44,026 nt of DNA, from positions 1 through 44,026 of the forward strand of contig JBCCRH010000003.1 in NCBI GenBank assembly GCA_039208045.1. Direction: 5' to 3'. Position 1 is the stretch's first letter. Every line of letters starts with the position of its first letter. Below, one piece after another: positions 35,143-43,348 of this stretch. This DNA comes from JBCCRH01 sp039208045 (GTDB lineage: Bacteria; Bacteroidota; Bacteroidia; Chitinophagales; Saprospiraceae). The notes under the pieces were generated by a model, which did no database searches, was not told where the DNA came from, and was given only the letters and a program-made list of their open reading frames with translations. The position numbers were made by a program, and so were the translations under genes.

Positions 35143-36189
35143 ATGATTAAAAGAAATATAATGCTGGGTTTGTTGGCGCTCACCGCCACTTGGGGGTGTA
35201 TCGACGATGCGCGCGACCCAGTAGTTAGTTTAAATACTGCTCCACAGCTGACTACTCCTTCGGAAGGCACTTCATTCGATTTAGTAGAAGATGCTGCTGA
35301 GGCAGAAGTGACTACTTTTGAATGGACAGCTGCTGATTTTGGCTACCAAGCCGCTATTCAGTATTCTGTAGAATTTGATTCTAAAGGGAATAATTTTGAA
35401 TCTGCCATCAACCTGGGTTCGGTGAATAAAGAGCTGATTTTAGAGGGACTTACAGTTGGGCGGCTAAACAATATTTTATTGGCCAAAGGTTTACCTTTTG
35501 GGTTTGCCAATGAATTGGAAGTGCGGGTTTGCGCTGAAGTTTCTGACATCGTAGGAGTGCTATGCTCTGATGCAGTTACGATCACTGTAAGCCCTTACCA
35601 AGCAGATGTGATCTACCCTAAGTTGACCGTGCCAGGTGACTACCAAGGTTGGGATCCAGCGGATGAGACAAGAGCTGTATATTCTCGCAAGAGTGACGAA
35701 ATCTATGAAGGATATATCTACTTCCCAATAGATAATGCGGTCTACAAATTTGCACAAAACCTAAGCTGGGATACCAACTGGGGGGATAACGAATCGGACG
35801 GGATTCTAGATTTAGGAGGTTTAGATAATAACATTTCTATTGAGACTGCTGGCATGTATTTTGTAAGAGCAGATCTCAATACGCTAGAACATACTAATAT
35901 GCGCACGTCTTGGGGCGTAGTAGGAGATGCTACCCCGGGGGGCACTACAACTGATACGGACTTCGAGTGGGATGCAGATCGTGGGGTGCTGAGTGTAACG
36001 CTTGATTTGTCAGTTGGAGAACTCCGCTTCCGCGCAAACGATACCGATGAAGTTAACTTTGGAGATAACTTCAATAACGGAACACTAGATACCGATGGAG
36101 ATAATATTCCCATCACTGAGGCCGGTAATTATACCATCGATCTGATACTGAATGTATCAGATTATATTTATACCATTACGAAGAACTAA
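35143..36189 (+). CDS. susE: SusE-like starch-binding outer-membrane lipoprotein
   Basis: 348 residues. The lipidated cysteine is probably C19 (ATWGC). Residues about 24-152 form the SusE N-terminal Ig-like domain (APQLTTPSEGTSFDLVED, FEWTAADFGYQAAIQYSVEFD). Two C-terminal modules follow: 157-252 (LTVPGDYQGWDPADE, YEGYIYFP, TNWGDNESDGILDL) and 256-346 (SWGVVGDATPGG, LRFRANDTDEVNFGD, EAGNYTIDLIL). In Bacteroides the corresponding protein displays starch-binding modules at the surface and retains oligosaccharides for SusC/D. The module pair is clearly homologous to the pair inserted in the preceding SusD. The gene starts 36 bp after susD. Confidence 0.88.
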   Translation: MIKRNIMLGLLALTATWGCIDDARDPVVSLNTAPQLTTPSEGTSFDLVEDAAEAEVTTFEWTAADFGYQAAIQYSVEFDSKGNNFESAINLGSVNKELILEGLTVGRLNNILLAKGLPFGFANELEVRVCAEVSDIVGVLCSDAVTITVSPYQADVIYPKLTVPGDYQGWDPADETRAVYSRKSDEIYEGYIYFPIDNAVYKFAQNLSWDTNWGDNESDGILDLGGLDNNISIETAGMYFVRADLNTLEHTNMRTSWGVVGDATPGGTTTDTDFEWDADRGVLSVTLDLSVGELRFRANDTDEVNFGDNFNNGTLDTDGDNIPITEAGNYTIDLILNVSDYIYTITKN

Positions 36190-36209
36190 CACAAACAAAC
36201 AGACTAGTG

Positions 36210-36230
36210 GGTAGGGCACCTCGTCCTACC
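36210..36230 (+). terminator. Hairpin after susE, weak terminator or processing site
   Basis: GGTAGG (36210-36215) pairs with CCTACC (36225-36230), with a possible extra G-T pair inside, followed by TATTTAG rather than a clean T-run. It lies 21 bp after the susE stop. The remaining spacer to 36409 (220 bp between genes in all) has no supportable gene. A processing or attenuation hairpin that sets SusCDE apart from the next gene is plausible. Confidence 0.4.
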
Positions 36231-36409
36231 TATTTAGCTCTCTACATTAGCGATTCTTATGAAAACTGCGTTCCGCTCATTCGAAGGACGCCCGACACTG
36301 GTAACAACTGAACTTTTTCTTTTAGGATGGACGGCAAGGCCAATGCCTAGCCCTGTCTATTCCGTGTACTTTTAATTTATATAACATTCACAAACAAAAA
36401 ATCTCAATT

Positions 36410-38197
36410 ATGTTGAAACGTTTACTTTTCTCGTTGACGATTCTTACCCTTACTGCAAGCTTTAGCTTTGCACAAATTGACTCCGTAAGTATTATTGGCG
36501 CAGCGACTCCTGGTGGCTGGGAGGCTGATACGCAAATGGAGCAAGACCCCATGAATCCAGACCTCTGGACGATTTCTATTGATCTAGTTACGGATGAACT
36601 AAAATTCCGCGCTAACAATGCTTGGGATATCAATTGGGGAGCCACTGATTTTCCAACAGGAATAGGCGAGCAGAATGGACCAAACATTCCAGCTGCTGGT
36701 TGCCCTTGTGATGTAACGTTGAATGTAGTTACCGGAGAGTATACCTTCGTATCTACTGCGCCAACGTACAATACCATTGGTTTGATAGGTACAGGTACCC
36801 CCAATGGAGATTTTGATACAGATGTAGTAATGGAACAAGACCCTAATGTACCCTGGGTATATGTCATTGAAAACATCTCTCTAACAGCAGGTGATGTCAA
36901 ATTCCGCGCAGATGGTGCTTGGGATGCCAACTGGGGAGGTGAAGCTTTTCCAGCTGGTACCGGTACTATGGGCGGTGCTAATATCGCTGTGATGGGTGGT
37001 GACTACAAAGTTACCTTTAACTCTGCTACAGGGGAGTACGATTTCGAACTATTGATTCCTCTTTACGAATCATTAGGTATTGTAGGGTCTGCTACAGAAG
37101 GCGGCGCTGACATGGTTACTGCTTTAACACAAAATCCTAATCAGTTGGATGAGTGGTCAGCTAATGTAACCCTAACAGATGGCGAATTGAAATTCCGTGC
37201 GGAAGATAATACTGACCTAGAGTGGGGTAATGATGCCATGGATGAATTCCCGACAGGAACGGCTAGCTTAGAAGTGGCGGATGCGATTAGCGTTACAGCT
37301 GGTGATTACAGCGTAACGTTCAACTCTACTACTGGCGAGTACAGCTTTGACGATCCACTTGGTATTTTCAATTCTATTGGAATTATCGGTACGGCTACCG
37401 GATTAGGTTTTGATGAAGATATTGATATGTATGTTGATCCCGCACAGCCAGACTCGTGGAACGTATCCTTAAAGTTTACGGATGGTGTTATTAAGTTCCG
37501 TGCAGATAATGACTGGGCAGTGAACTGGGGAGATGATGGTTTCCCAACGGGCACCGGTGTACAAGATGGCCCAGATATTCAGGTATTTGCAGGGGACTGG
37601 GAAGTGGCATTTAACTCGACTACTGGCGAGTACAGCCTGACGCCATTATCTATTGGTATTCTAGGTACCGCTACGCCAACAGGCTGGGATGCTGATACGG
37701 ATTTGACCGCTAGTACTACAGAGGGAAGCATCTGGACAATCGCTATAGATCTAACTGATGGTGAAAGCAAGTTCAGAAGAGATGATGTGTGGACCGTAAA
37801 CTGGGGCGCCGTCGATTTCCCTGCTGGTACAGGCACACAAGATGGTGACAATATCCCGATTGTAGCAGGATCATATAATGTAACCTTCAATAGTTCAACT
37901 GGTGAATACTTATTCTCTACCGCTTCTGGGACGAGCAATGTGCTTAGCCCAAATACCGTACAGCTAGCTCCAAATCCAACGAGCAATGAGCTAAATATCC
38001 AGGTAGATGCAGAAGAACTACAGCGCAATGCAACTATCCGCATCTTCACGACTACTGGCCAACTGTTGAATCAGTACCAATTCGATAGCTTGGAGAACCA
38101 AACAATCAATGTAGCAAACTTGCCTAACGGCATGTACTTCATGCAAATAACGGCTAACAACTACTTAGTGGGTAAGCGCTTCAATGTAGCTAAATAG
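36410..38197 (+). CDS. SusF analogue: five SusE/F-type modules with a T9SS sorting domain
   Basis: 595 residues. An ordinary signal peptide (1-21, ending SFAQ) replaces the lipoprotein signal seen in Bacteroides SusF. Five modules of 90-97 residues follow, at about 23-114, 120-213, 219-314, 319-411 and 413-503. Each has IGxIGTATP(x)GW, a KFRAxxxWxxNWG core and a VTFNSTTGEY end. Residues about 515-595 are a type A T9SS C-terminal sorting domain (LAPNPTSNELNI, ATIRIFTTTGQLLNQY, VANLPNGMYFMQI, KRFNVAK). The protein should therefore be secreted through type IX and anchored or released at the surface, binding alpha-glucan. Modules 3 and 4 share a nearly identical 24-base stretch, a sign of recent duplication. 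Confidence 0.9.
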   Translation: MLKRLLFSLTILTLTASFSFAQIDSVSIIGAATPGGWEADTQMEQDPMNPDLWTISIDLVTDELKFRANNAWDINWGATDFPTGIGEQNGPNIPAAGCPCDVTLNVVTGEYTFVSTAPTYNTIGLIGTGTPNGDFDTDVVMEQDPNVPWVYVIENISLTAGDVKFRADGAWDANWGGEAFPAGTGTMGGANIAVMGGDYKVTFNSATGEYDFELLIPLYESLGIVGSATEGGADMVTALTQNPNQLDEWSANVTLTDGELKFRAEDNTDLEWGNDAMDEFPTGTASLEVADAISVTAGDYSVTFNSTTGEYSFDDPLGIFNSIGIIGTATGLGFDEDIDMYVDPAQPDSWNVSLKFTDGVIKFRADNDWAVNWGDDGFPTGTGVQDGPDIQVFAGDWEVAFNSTTGEYSLTPLSIGILGTATPTGWDADTDLTASTTEGSIWTIAIDLTDGESKFRRDDVWTVNWGAVDFPAGTGTQDGDNIPIVAGSYNVTFNSSTGEYLFSTASGTSNVLSPNTVQLAPNPTSNELNIQVDAEELQRNATIRIFTTTGQLLNQYQFDSLENQTINVANLPNGMYFMQITANNYLVGKRFNVAK

Positions 38198-38224
38198 GCT
38201 CATGCGCAATAACTAAGTTTAATT

Positions 38225-38268
38225 GACATCGGGGGACACCAATAAAACATCCCTCGATGTCTATTTTC
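38225..38268 (+). terminator. Intrinsic terminator between the SusF analogue and the amylase gene
   Basis: A 12-bp stem (38225-38236 with 38250-38261; GACATCG pairs with CGATGTC, one G-T wobble) with a 13-nt loop is followed by TATTTTC. It sits 27 bp after the stop. It implies that the amylase, sulfatase and esterase genes are transcribed at a lower level or from their own promoter. Confidence 0.75.
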
Positions 38269-38323
38269 TGCTTACACTAACCGAAATAAACTCAACTCTA
38301 TATTCTGCTCAAACTTCCTAGTC

Positions 38324-40201
38324 ATGTACACTAAATCGTCTTTTTTACTACTGCTACTTTTCGTATTAAGCTGCTTTATCAATACCAGCTGGGCACAGTC
38401 TGATATGCGGGTGGAACCGCCCTTTTGGTGGGTAGGGATGAAAAACCCTAAGCTACAGCTACTAATTCACGATAAAGATGTTGGAGCATTAAAACCCAAA
38501 ATAGAACAGCCAGGGATTACCCTAAAGCGAGTGATCAGCGTAGAAAGCCCCAATTACTTGTTCCTAGACTTAGAAATTGAGCCGGAGGCGAGCGCAGGGA
38601 CATTTAGTATTGACTTTTATGAAAATGATAAAAAAACCAAGACCTACAGTTATGAGCTAAAAGCACGCGAAGGAGCTGCTGCCAACCGTCATGGCTTTAG
38701 CCCAAAAGATGTGATGTATCTTATCACACCGGATCGCTTTGTGAATGGGGATCCTTCTAATGACGAAGTAGCAGGTATGCTAGAGGGCAAGAACCGAGCA
38801 TTCCACGGCGGGCGCCACGGTGGAGACATCGCTGGTATTGACCAGTCCTTGGAATACCTCAAAGATATGGGCTTTACGGCCATCTGGCTCAATCCGGTAC
38901 TAGAAAACGACCAACCCGCTTGGTCTTACCATGGCTATGCAACTACTGATTATTACCAAGTAGATGCCCGTTATGGCACCAATGAAGAATATATCAATCT
39001 CATCAAAAGGGCCAAGTCGATGGGTATCGGTATGATTATGGATATTATCGTCAATCACTGCGGCTCCAAGCACTGGTGGATGGACGATTTGCCCACCTCC
39101 GATTGGGTGAATAATCAGGCCGATTTTGAAAAAGACCAAACAATAAAATACACCAATCACCTTAAGGCAACGATCCAAGACCCTTATGTTGCTCAGGTAG
39201 ACCTACAAGACTTTACCGATGGCTGGTTTGACTCTAATATGCCTGACCTCAACCAGCGCAACCCCCTCATGGCTACTTACCTCATCCAAAACTCTATCTG
39301 GTGGATCGAGTATGCCGACTTACTGGGCATCCGTATGGATACCTACCCCTATCCCGAGCGCGATTTTATGACTGCATGGACTTGTGCGATCATGGAAGAG
39401 TTCCCAAACTTCAATATTGTAGGCGAAGAATGGCATGGCAATCCTGCTATTGTAGCCCACTGGCAGCGCGGCAAGGTGAACCCCAATGGCTACACCTCTT
39501 GCCTCCCAAGCCTCATGGATTTCCCCATTCAAGAAAGCTTGCGCAAAAGCCTAAACACGCCTGAAGGAGGCTGGAACTCTAGCTGGAAGAGCGTATACGA
39601 AACCTTAGCCAACGACTTCCAGTACCCCGACCCCTTCAACCTAGTGGTTTTTCCAGACAACCACGATATGAGCCGCATTTTCACGCAAGTGGATGAAAAT
39701 TTCGACCTATACAAACTAGCCCTCACTTACATCCTCACCATGCGCGGTACACCACAACTCTACTACGGTACAGAGATTCTAATGAAAAATCCAGGCACTG
39801 AAGATCACGGTATTATTCGGAGCGATTTCCCTGGCGGCTGGGCAGGAGATACTATCAATGGATTCACAGGGGCAGGCCTAAGTGCGCAGGAGAAGGAAGC
39901 ACAGGCATTTGTAAAAACCATACTTAACTGGCGAAAAGGTAGCAAAGCGATCCACGAGGGAAAGCTCATGCACTATGCTCCAAAAGGAGGAGTGTACGTA
40001 TTTTTCCGATATACGGATACTGAAAAGGTAATGGTCATACTCAATAAAGAAGAAAAAGCAGTGGAATTGCCGACCAGTAAACTCCACGAAGCAATGAATG
40101 GTGAAAAGATGGCGCTGGATATTATCAGCGGCAAAAAAATAGCCTTAGACGATGGTATTACCGTACCAGCAATGAGTCCGATGATTTTGGAATTAAAGTA
40201 A
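38324..40201 (+). CDS. GH13 alpha-amylase/neopullulanase-type enzyme (SusA-like)
   Basis: 625 residues. A signal peptide covers 1-24; a lipobox-like VLSC at 14-17 leaves lipidation open. An N-terminal cyclomaltodextrinase-type beta domain spans about 28-115. The GH13 barrel starts near 125 (SPKDVMYLITPDRFVNGD). All four GH13 regions are present: DIIVNHCG (240-247), GIRMDTYPY (335-343) with nucleophile D339, VGEEWH (366-371) with E368 as acid/base, and FPDNHD (443-448) with D448. A short C-terminal beta domain ends MSPMILELK. This set matches the neopullulanase/cyclomaltodextrinase subfamily, which hydrolyses alpha-1,4 (and pullulan) oligosaccharides in the periplasm or at the surface. It follows the SusF analogue and is followed after 23 bp by the sulfatase-like gene. 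Confidence 0.94.
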   Translation: MYTKSSFLLLLLFVLSCFINTSWAQSDMRVEPPFWWVGMKNPKLQLLIHDKDVGALKPKIEQPGITLKRVISVESPNYLFLDLEIEPEASAGTFSIDFYENDKKTKTYSYELKAREGAAANRHGFSPKDVMYLITPDRFVNGDPSNDEVAGMLEGKNRAFHGGRHGGDIAGIDQSLEYLKDMGFTAIWLNPVLENDQPAWSYHGYATTDYYQVDARYGTNEEYINLIKRAKSMGIGMIMDIIVNHCGSKHWWMDDLPTSDWVNNQADFEKDQTIKYTNHLKATIQDPYVAQVDLQDFTDGWFDSNMPDLNQRNPLMATYLIQNSIWWIEYADLLGIRMDTYPYPERDFMTAWTCAIMEEFPNFNIVGEEWHGNPAIVAHWQRGKVNPNGYTSCLPSLMDFPIQESLRKSLNTPEGGWNSSWKSVYETLANDFQYPDPFNLVVFPDNHDMSRIFTQVDENFDLYKLALTYILTMRGTPQLYYGTEILMKNPGTEDHGIIRSDFPGGWAGDTINGFTGAGLSAQEKEAQAFVKTILNWRKGSKAIHEGKLMHYAPKGGVYVFFRYTDTEKVMVILNKEEKAVELPTSKLHEAMNGEKMALDIISGKKIALDDGITVPAMSPMILELK

Positions 40202-40224
40202 AGTAGTCTCTAAATCCTTCTGCA

Positions 40225-41643
40225 ATGTCGGCAACCAGATGCTTTATTGTACTTTTCGTGATGGCAGGTTTCTTTCAGGCCTGTTCCAATGGGACAGCTC
40301 AGGATAAGGCCCAAACGGCTAGTTCATCTACGCTGCCCAATATCATTTTGATTGTCGCAGACGACCTAGGCTATCCCTATGCAGGTTTTATGGGAGACAC
40401 TATTGTGAAAACGCCTAATCTGGATCGATTGGCTAGCGCTGGCACGGTATTTCGCAATGGGATGGTGACTGCCAATCACTGTGCACCTTCCTTACGCACG
40501 ATTATTACGGGCCTGCATTCCTATCAATACAATAAGCGGATGGAAAACCTGAGAGAGCAGGTGCGTACGGAGAAGACGGAGGGCCTAAGTAAAGAAGACA
40601 GTATAATTTGGGAAAAAGATTTTAAGTGGAAAGCCATGCCCTACTTCAATACCTTACCCAAAATGCTAGCAGCTGAGCAATATGCTAGCTTTCAAGGAGG
40701 GAAATGGTGGGAGTTTAATTATCAGAATGGAGGGTTTACACATGGCATGAGCACTGGTTGGACAAAAGAAGACCGACAAACCGACTCCATCTTCTACAAG
40801 TTTATGGGAAATGCTGGGCTAGCTCTTGGGCGTGTAACCAATCAGCCTGTATTCGACTTTATTGATGCACACCGCGAGCAGCCCTTTATGGTGTGGTACG
40901 CACCCGATTTACCCCACTTTCCACTTGATGCACCAGATAAATATTACAATAAGTACAAAGATTTGGAGCTATCCGAATCAGCTAAACGCTATTATGCCAA
41001 TATTAGCTGGTTTGATGATAATATCGGAGCCATCAGGAATCACATAGAGCAAAAGGGGCTATTAGAAAACACCCTGTTCATCTACGTGAATGACAATGGC
41101 TGGGAGCAACCTCCTCAAGCCGAATATCGCAATGACCCTTTGCTATGGCATAATGGAGGGGACAAGGGAAAAATTTCCTATTACGATCAGTCTTTCCACA
41201 CGCCCTTATTTTTTACCCTTTCGGGAAAAATTCCAGCAGCACAGGTCAAAAGTGAGCTGGTAAGCTCTATGGATATACTACCCACAGTATTAGATTATGT
41301 AGGCATAGAATCGCCCGCGTATTTACCAGGGCGCTCACTGCGTACGAATATAGAACAGGCCGACCAAGCAGAGGGCTACGAGCACCTCATCGGCAATTTT
41401 ACCCAACTGCGGGATCGAGCGGATATGATGGGCAAAAAAGCAAACGGCTATTGGATGCGGACACCCAACTATCACTTTGTATGGGATGTCTTGGAGGAGC
41501 AAGTGGAGCTATACGATATGCAAAAAGACCCCAATAATGATCACAATATCGCGGCAGAATTGCCGGCTGTGGTGCATGAAATGAAAGAACAAATAGAAGC
41601 TTGGAAGCAAGAAATGGCTGCTTCCATCGCGACTATCCAATAA
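40225..41643 (+). CDS. Sulfatase-family (alkaline phosphatase fold) lipoprotein with an atypical active-site motif
   Basis: 472 residues. The lipoprotein signal ends FFQAC with cysteine 20. The sulfatase fold is clear: PNIILIVADDLGYPYAG (38-53, metal ligands D46/D47), KTPNLDRLASAGTVF (62-76) and LFIYVNDNGWEQ with the second metal pair, then the C-terminal subdomain with LYDMQKDPNNDHNIA. At the formylglycine site the motif is C86-A-P-S-L-R (86-91). Aligned on the following TG, the canonical C/S-x-P-x-R would have arginine at 90; here it is leucine, with arginine one place later. Either maturation tolerates this, or the enzyme is not a classical sulfatase. It sits 23 bp after the amylase gene, and sulfatases are unusual in a maltodextrin locus. 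Confidence 0.88.
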   Translation: MSATRCFIVLFVMAGFFQACSNGTAQDKAQTASSSTLPNIILIVADDLGYPYAGFMGDTIVKTPNLDRLASAGTVFRNGMVTANHCAPSLRTIITGLHSYQYNKRMENLREQVRTEKTEGLSKEDSIIWEKDFKWKAMPYFNTLPKMLAAEQYASFQGGKWWEFNYQNGGFTHGMSTGWTKEDRQTDSIFYKFMGNAGLALGRVTNQPVFDFIDAHREQPFMVWYAPDLPHFPLDAPDKYYNKYKDLELSESAKRYYANISWFDDNIGAIRNHIEQKGLLENTLFIYVNDNGWEQPPQAEYRNDPLLWHNGGDKGKISYYDQSFHTPLFFTLSGKIPAAQVKSELVSSMDILPTVLDYVGIESPAYLPGRSLRTNIEQADQAEGYEHLIGNFTQLRDRADMMGKKANGYWMRTPNYHFVWDVLEEQVELYDMQKDPNNDHNIAAELPAVVHEMKEQIEAWKQEMAASIATIQ

Positions 41644-41669
41644 AAGCAATTAAGCTCAAAAAAAATTGT

Positions 41670-41750
41670 CTCAATAACTGAGGGTAACGTTTCATATGTT
41701 ATTGAGTTGTACGGGGCGGCCTCTGGCTTTCGCTTGGGGCAGCCTCCTTT
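41670..41750 (+). promoter_or_regulatory. Two structured elements between the sulfatase and esterase genes
   Basis: CTCAATAAC (41670-41678) and GTTATTGAG (41698-41706) are perfect inverted copies around a 19-nt loop. Just after come GGGGCGGCCTC (41713-41723) and GGGGCAGCCTC (41736-41746), a direct repeat with one mismatch. GGC-GCC arms here could also pair with a G-A mismatch before CCTTTTACT. The set may act as an attenuator or partial terminator between the genes. Confidence 0.4.
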
Positions 41751-41762
41751 TACTAAAATGAT

Positions 41763-42680
41763 ATGAAAAATAGCCTATTCTTTCCGCTCGTCCTAATTAG
41801 TGCTTGTTTTTTCTTTGGCTGCCAAGGGACTAATAATGCCCAATCGTCAAAAGGGACGCTCTCGCAGCTCCCCGATTTTGAGTCGAAATACATCGGCTCC
41901 AGGAATATAGAGATTTACCTTCCACCTGGCTATGAGCAAAATTCGAACGAGCGCTATCCAGTTCTCTACATGCATGATGGACAAAATCTATTTAATGGAG
42001 CAACTGGCTATAGTGGGCAAGAGTGGCGAATGGATGAAAACCTAGACAGTCTGATCGCTTTAGGTCAAATCGAACCTTGCATCGTAGTAGGCCCTTGGAA
42101 TGCTACAGTGGCTCGCTTTACCGAGTATATGCCTCAAGCGCCAGTACAAAACCTACCGGATTCTGTAAAAGCAGGCTTGGATAATCAGCTTCTAGCAGCA
42201 CTCTCGGCAGATCGCTATTTAAAGTTTCTGGTAGAAGAACTCAAGCCCTATATTGATACCAATTATCGTACTAAAGCCGATCCACCCAACACCTTTCTTG
42301 CAGGTTCTAGTATGGGAGGGCTCATCTCCATGTACACCATCGCAAATTATCCAGCTATCTTCGGTGGCGCCGCCTGCCTGTCCACCCACTGGCCGATCAG
42401 CCTCGATAACTCTACTCCCGCAGTAGCGCATGCTGTCATTGATTTTTTTGGTGAAAACCTACCTGATCCAAGTAATCATCAGCTTTACTTTGATTTTGGT
42501 ACAGAAGGCTTAGACGCTTTCTACGAGCCGTATCAGCAGCGCATGGATGTCCGCTTACGCGAAAAAGGCTATACCAAAGGCAAGAACTGGCTAAGTCAGA
42601 AATTCCCTGGCGATGGCCACAATGAGCGTTCCTGGGCGAACCGTATGGCCCTACCACTCACCTTTTTGTTGGGGAAGTAA
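41763..42680 (+). CDS. Esterase-D-like alpha/beta-hydrolase lipoprotein
   Basis: 305 residues. The lipobox FFFGC gives cysteine 20. The putative-esterase (PF00756-type) fold is recognisable: IYLPPGYEQN, YPVLYMHDGQNLFNG, the nucleophile elbow GSSMGG (181-186) with S183, and the C-terminal DGHNERSW with H286. The catalytic acid probably lies in the LYFDFGTEGLD region. Related enzymes include carbohydrate esterases, siderophore esterases and alpha-amylase-linked esterases. In this locus it could remove acyl groups from the glucan or act on an unrelated ester. It follows the sulfatase gene by 119 bp with the structured elements in between. Confidence 0.9.
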   Translation: MKNSLFFPLVLISACFFFGCQGTNNAQSSKGTLSQLPDFESKYIGSRNIEIYLPPGYEQNSNERYPVLYMHDGQNLFNGATGYSGQEWRMDENLDSLIALGQIEPCIVVGPWNATVARFTEYMPQAPVQNLPDSVKAGLDNQLLAALSADRYLKFLVEELKPYIDTNYRTKADPPNTFLAGSSMGGLISMYTIANYPAIFGGAACLSTHWPISLDNSTPAVAHAVIDFFGENLPDPSNHQLYFDFGTEGLDAFYEPYQQRMDVRLREKGYTKGKNWLSQKFPGDGHNERSWANRMALPLTFLLGK

Positions 42681-42746
42681 TAAAAATAGGTCTTCTACCG
42701 GTTACCTTTTGCTACTTGGTGGTATAAATAAGGAAACTAAGTGGTG

Positions 42747-43154
42747 ATGACAAAATCGTATTTAAATGCACTGATGTATAATGTTACCGGAGCTGCCATA
42801 GCAGTGCATAAAGAACTAGGCCCTGGATTGCTGGAAAGCGTTTATCACAAATGCCTAGAATATGAGCTCCATAAGCGAAACATCAATTTTGTATCAGAGA
42901 TTAAAATTCCGATACCCTATGACGAACTAGAGCTTGAATCCTATCTTAGAGCAGATTTCTTCGTAGAACGGTGCTTGGTAGTAGAGCTAAAGGCAACGGA
43001 AGGGATCCATCCTGTACATGCAGCACAAGTCTTGACCTATTTAAAACTGCTTAATGCTCCCAAAGGCTTGCTTCTAAATTTTAATGTGGTAAATATTGTT
43101 AAGGAAGGACAGCGATCACTTGTAACTGAGTTATATCGTTCTTTGCCAGAGTAA
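42747..43154 (+). CDS. GxxExxY-family protein (PD-(D/E)xK-like)
   Basis: About 135 residues from ATG 42747; GTG codons at 42741 and 42744 in the same frame are less likely. The name-giving motif is GLLESVY (G-x-x-E-x-x-Y) within GPGLLESVYHKCLEYEL. Downstream are an aspartate (RADFFVE) and VVELKA, arranged like the D...ExK core of restriction-type nuclease folds. The C-terminal part AAQVLTYLKLLNAPKGLLLNFNV is conserved in the family. The function is unknown; nuclease activity is inferred from the fold. It is flanked downstream by a long palindrome (43160-43273), which may mean the two travel together. Confidence 0.9.
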   Translation: MTKSYLNALMYNVTGAAIAVHKELGPGLLESVYHKCLEYELHKRNINFVSEIKIPIPYDELELESYLRADFFVERCLVVELKATEGIHPVHAAQVLTYLKLLNAPKGLLLNFNVVNIVKEGQRSLVTELYRSLPE

Positions 43155-43159
43155 GGCTC

Positions 43160-43273
43160 GGGCCAGGCTTTTAATAACCACATTAGGCACTTAAGGAACA
43201 CTTTAGAACTGGACTCATACTACTTCTAATGTGTCTCTAATGTGCCTAATGTGGTTCCAAAAAAGCCCGGCCC
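43160..43273. repeat. 114-bp long imperfect palindrome after the GxxExxY gene
   Basis: The outer arms GGGCCAGGCTTTT (43160-43172) and AAAAGCCCGGCCC (43261-43273) pair at 12 of 13 positions. The next arms, AACCACATTAGGCAC (43176-43190) and GTGCCTAATGTGGTT (43242-43256), pair perfectly over 15 bp. The inner 22 bases on each side still match at 16 positions ungapped. TAATGTG occurs three times in the right half. The unit begins 5 bp after the gene's stop codon. It could be a strong terminator, a MITE-like element, or both. Confidence 0.65.
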
Positions 43274-43301
43274 CCACCCAAACCAGGCCCCCACCCAAAC
43301 C
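43269..43301. repeat. Direct repeat of a C-rich 16-mer
   Basis: GGCCCCCACCCAAACC occurs at 43269-43284 and 43286-43301 in tandem, with one A between, directly after the palindrome and before the cvfB start. With only two copies it is most likely replication slippage. Confidence 0.6.
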
Positions 43302-43348
43302 CGCCCTTACCAAAAATCACCGTACCTTTATCCCAATAACATACATAC

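Noticed and set aside
43269..43301. Possible CRISPR-like repeat
   Set aside because: Only two copies with a 1-bp gap, C-rich low complexity and no spacers or cas genes.
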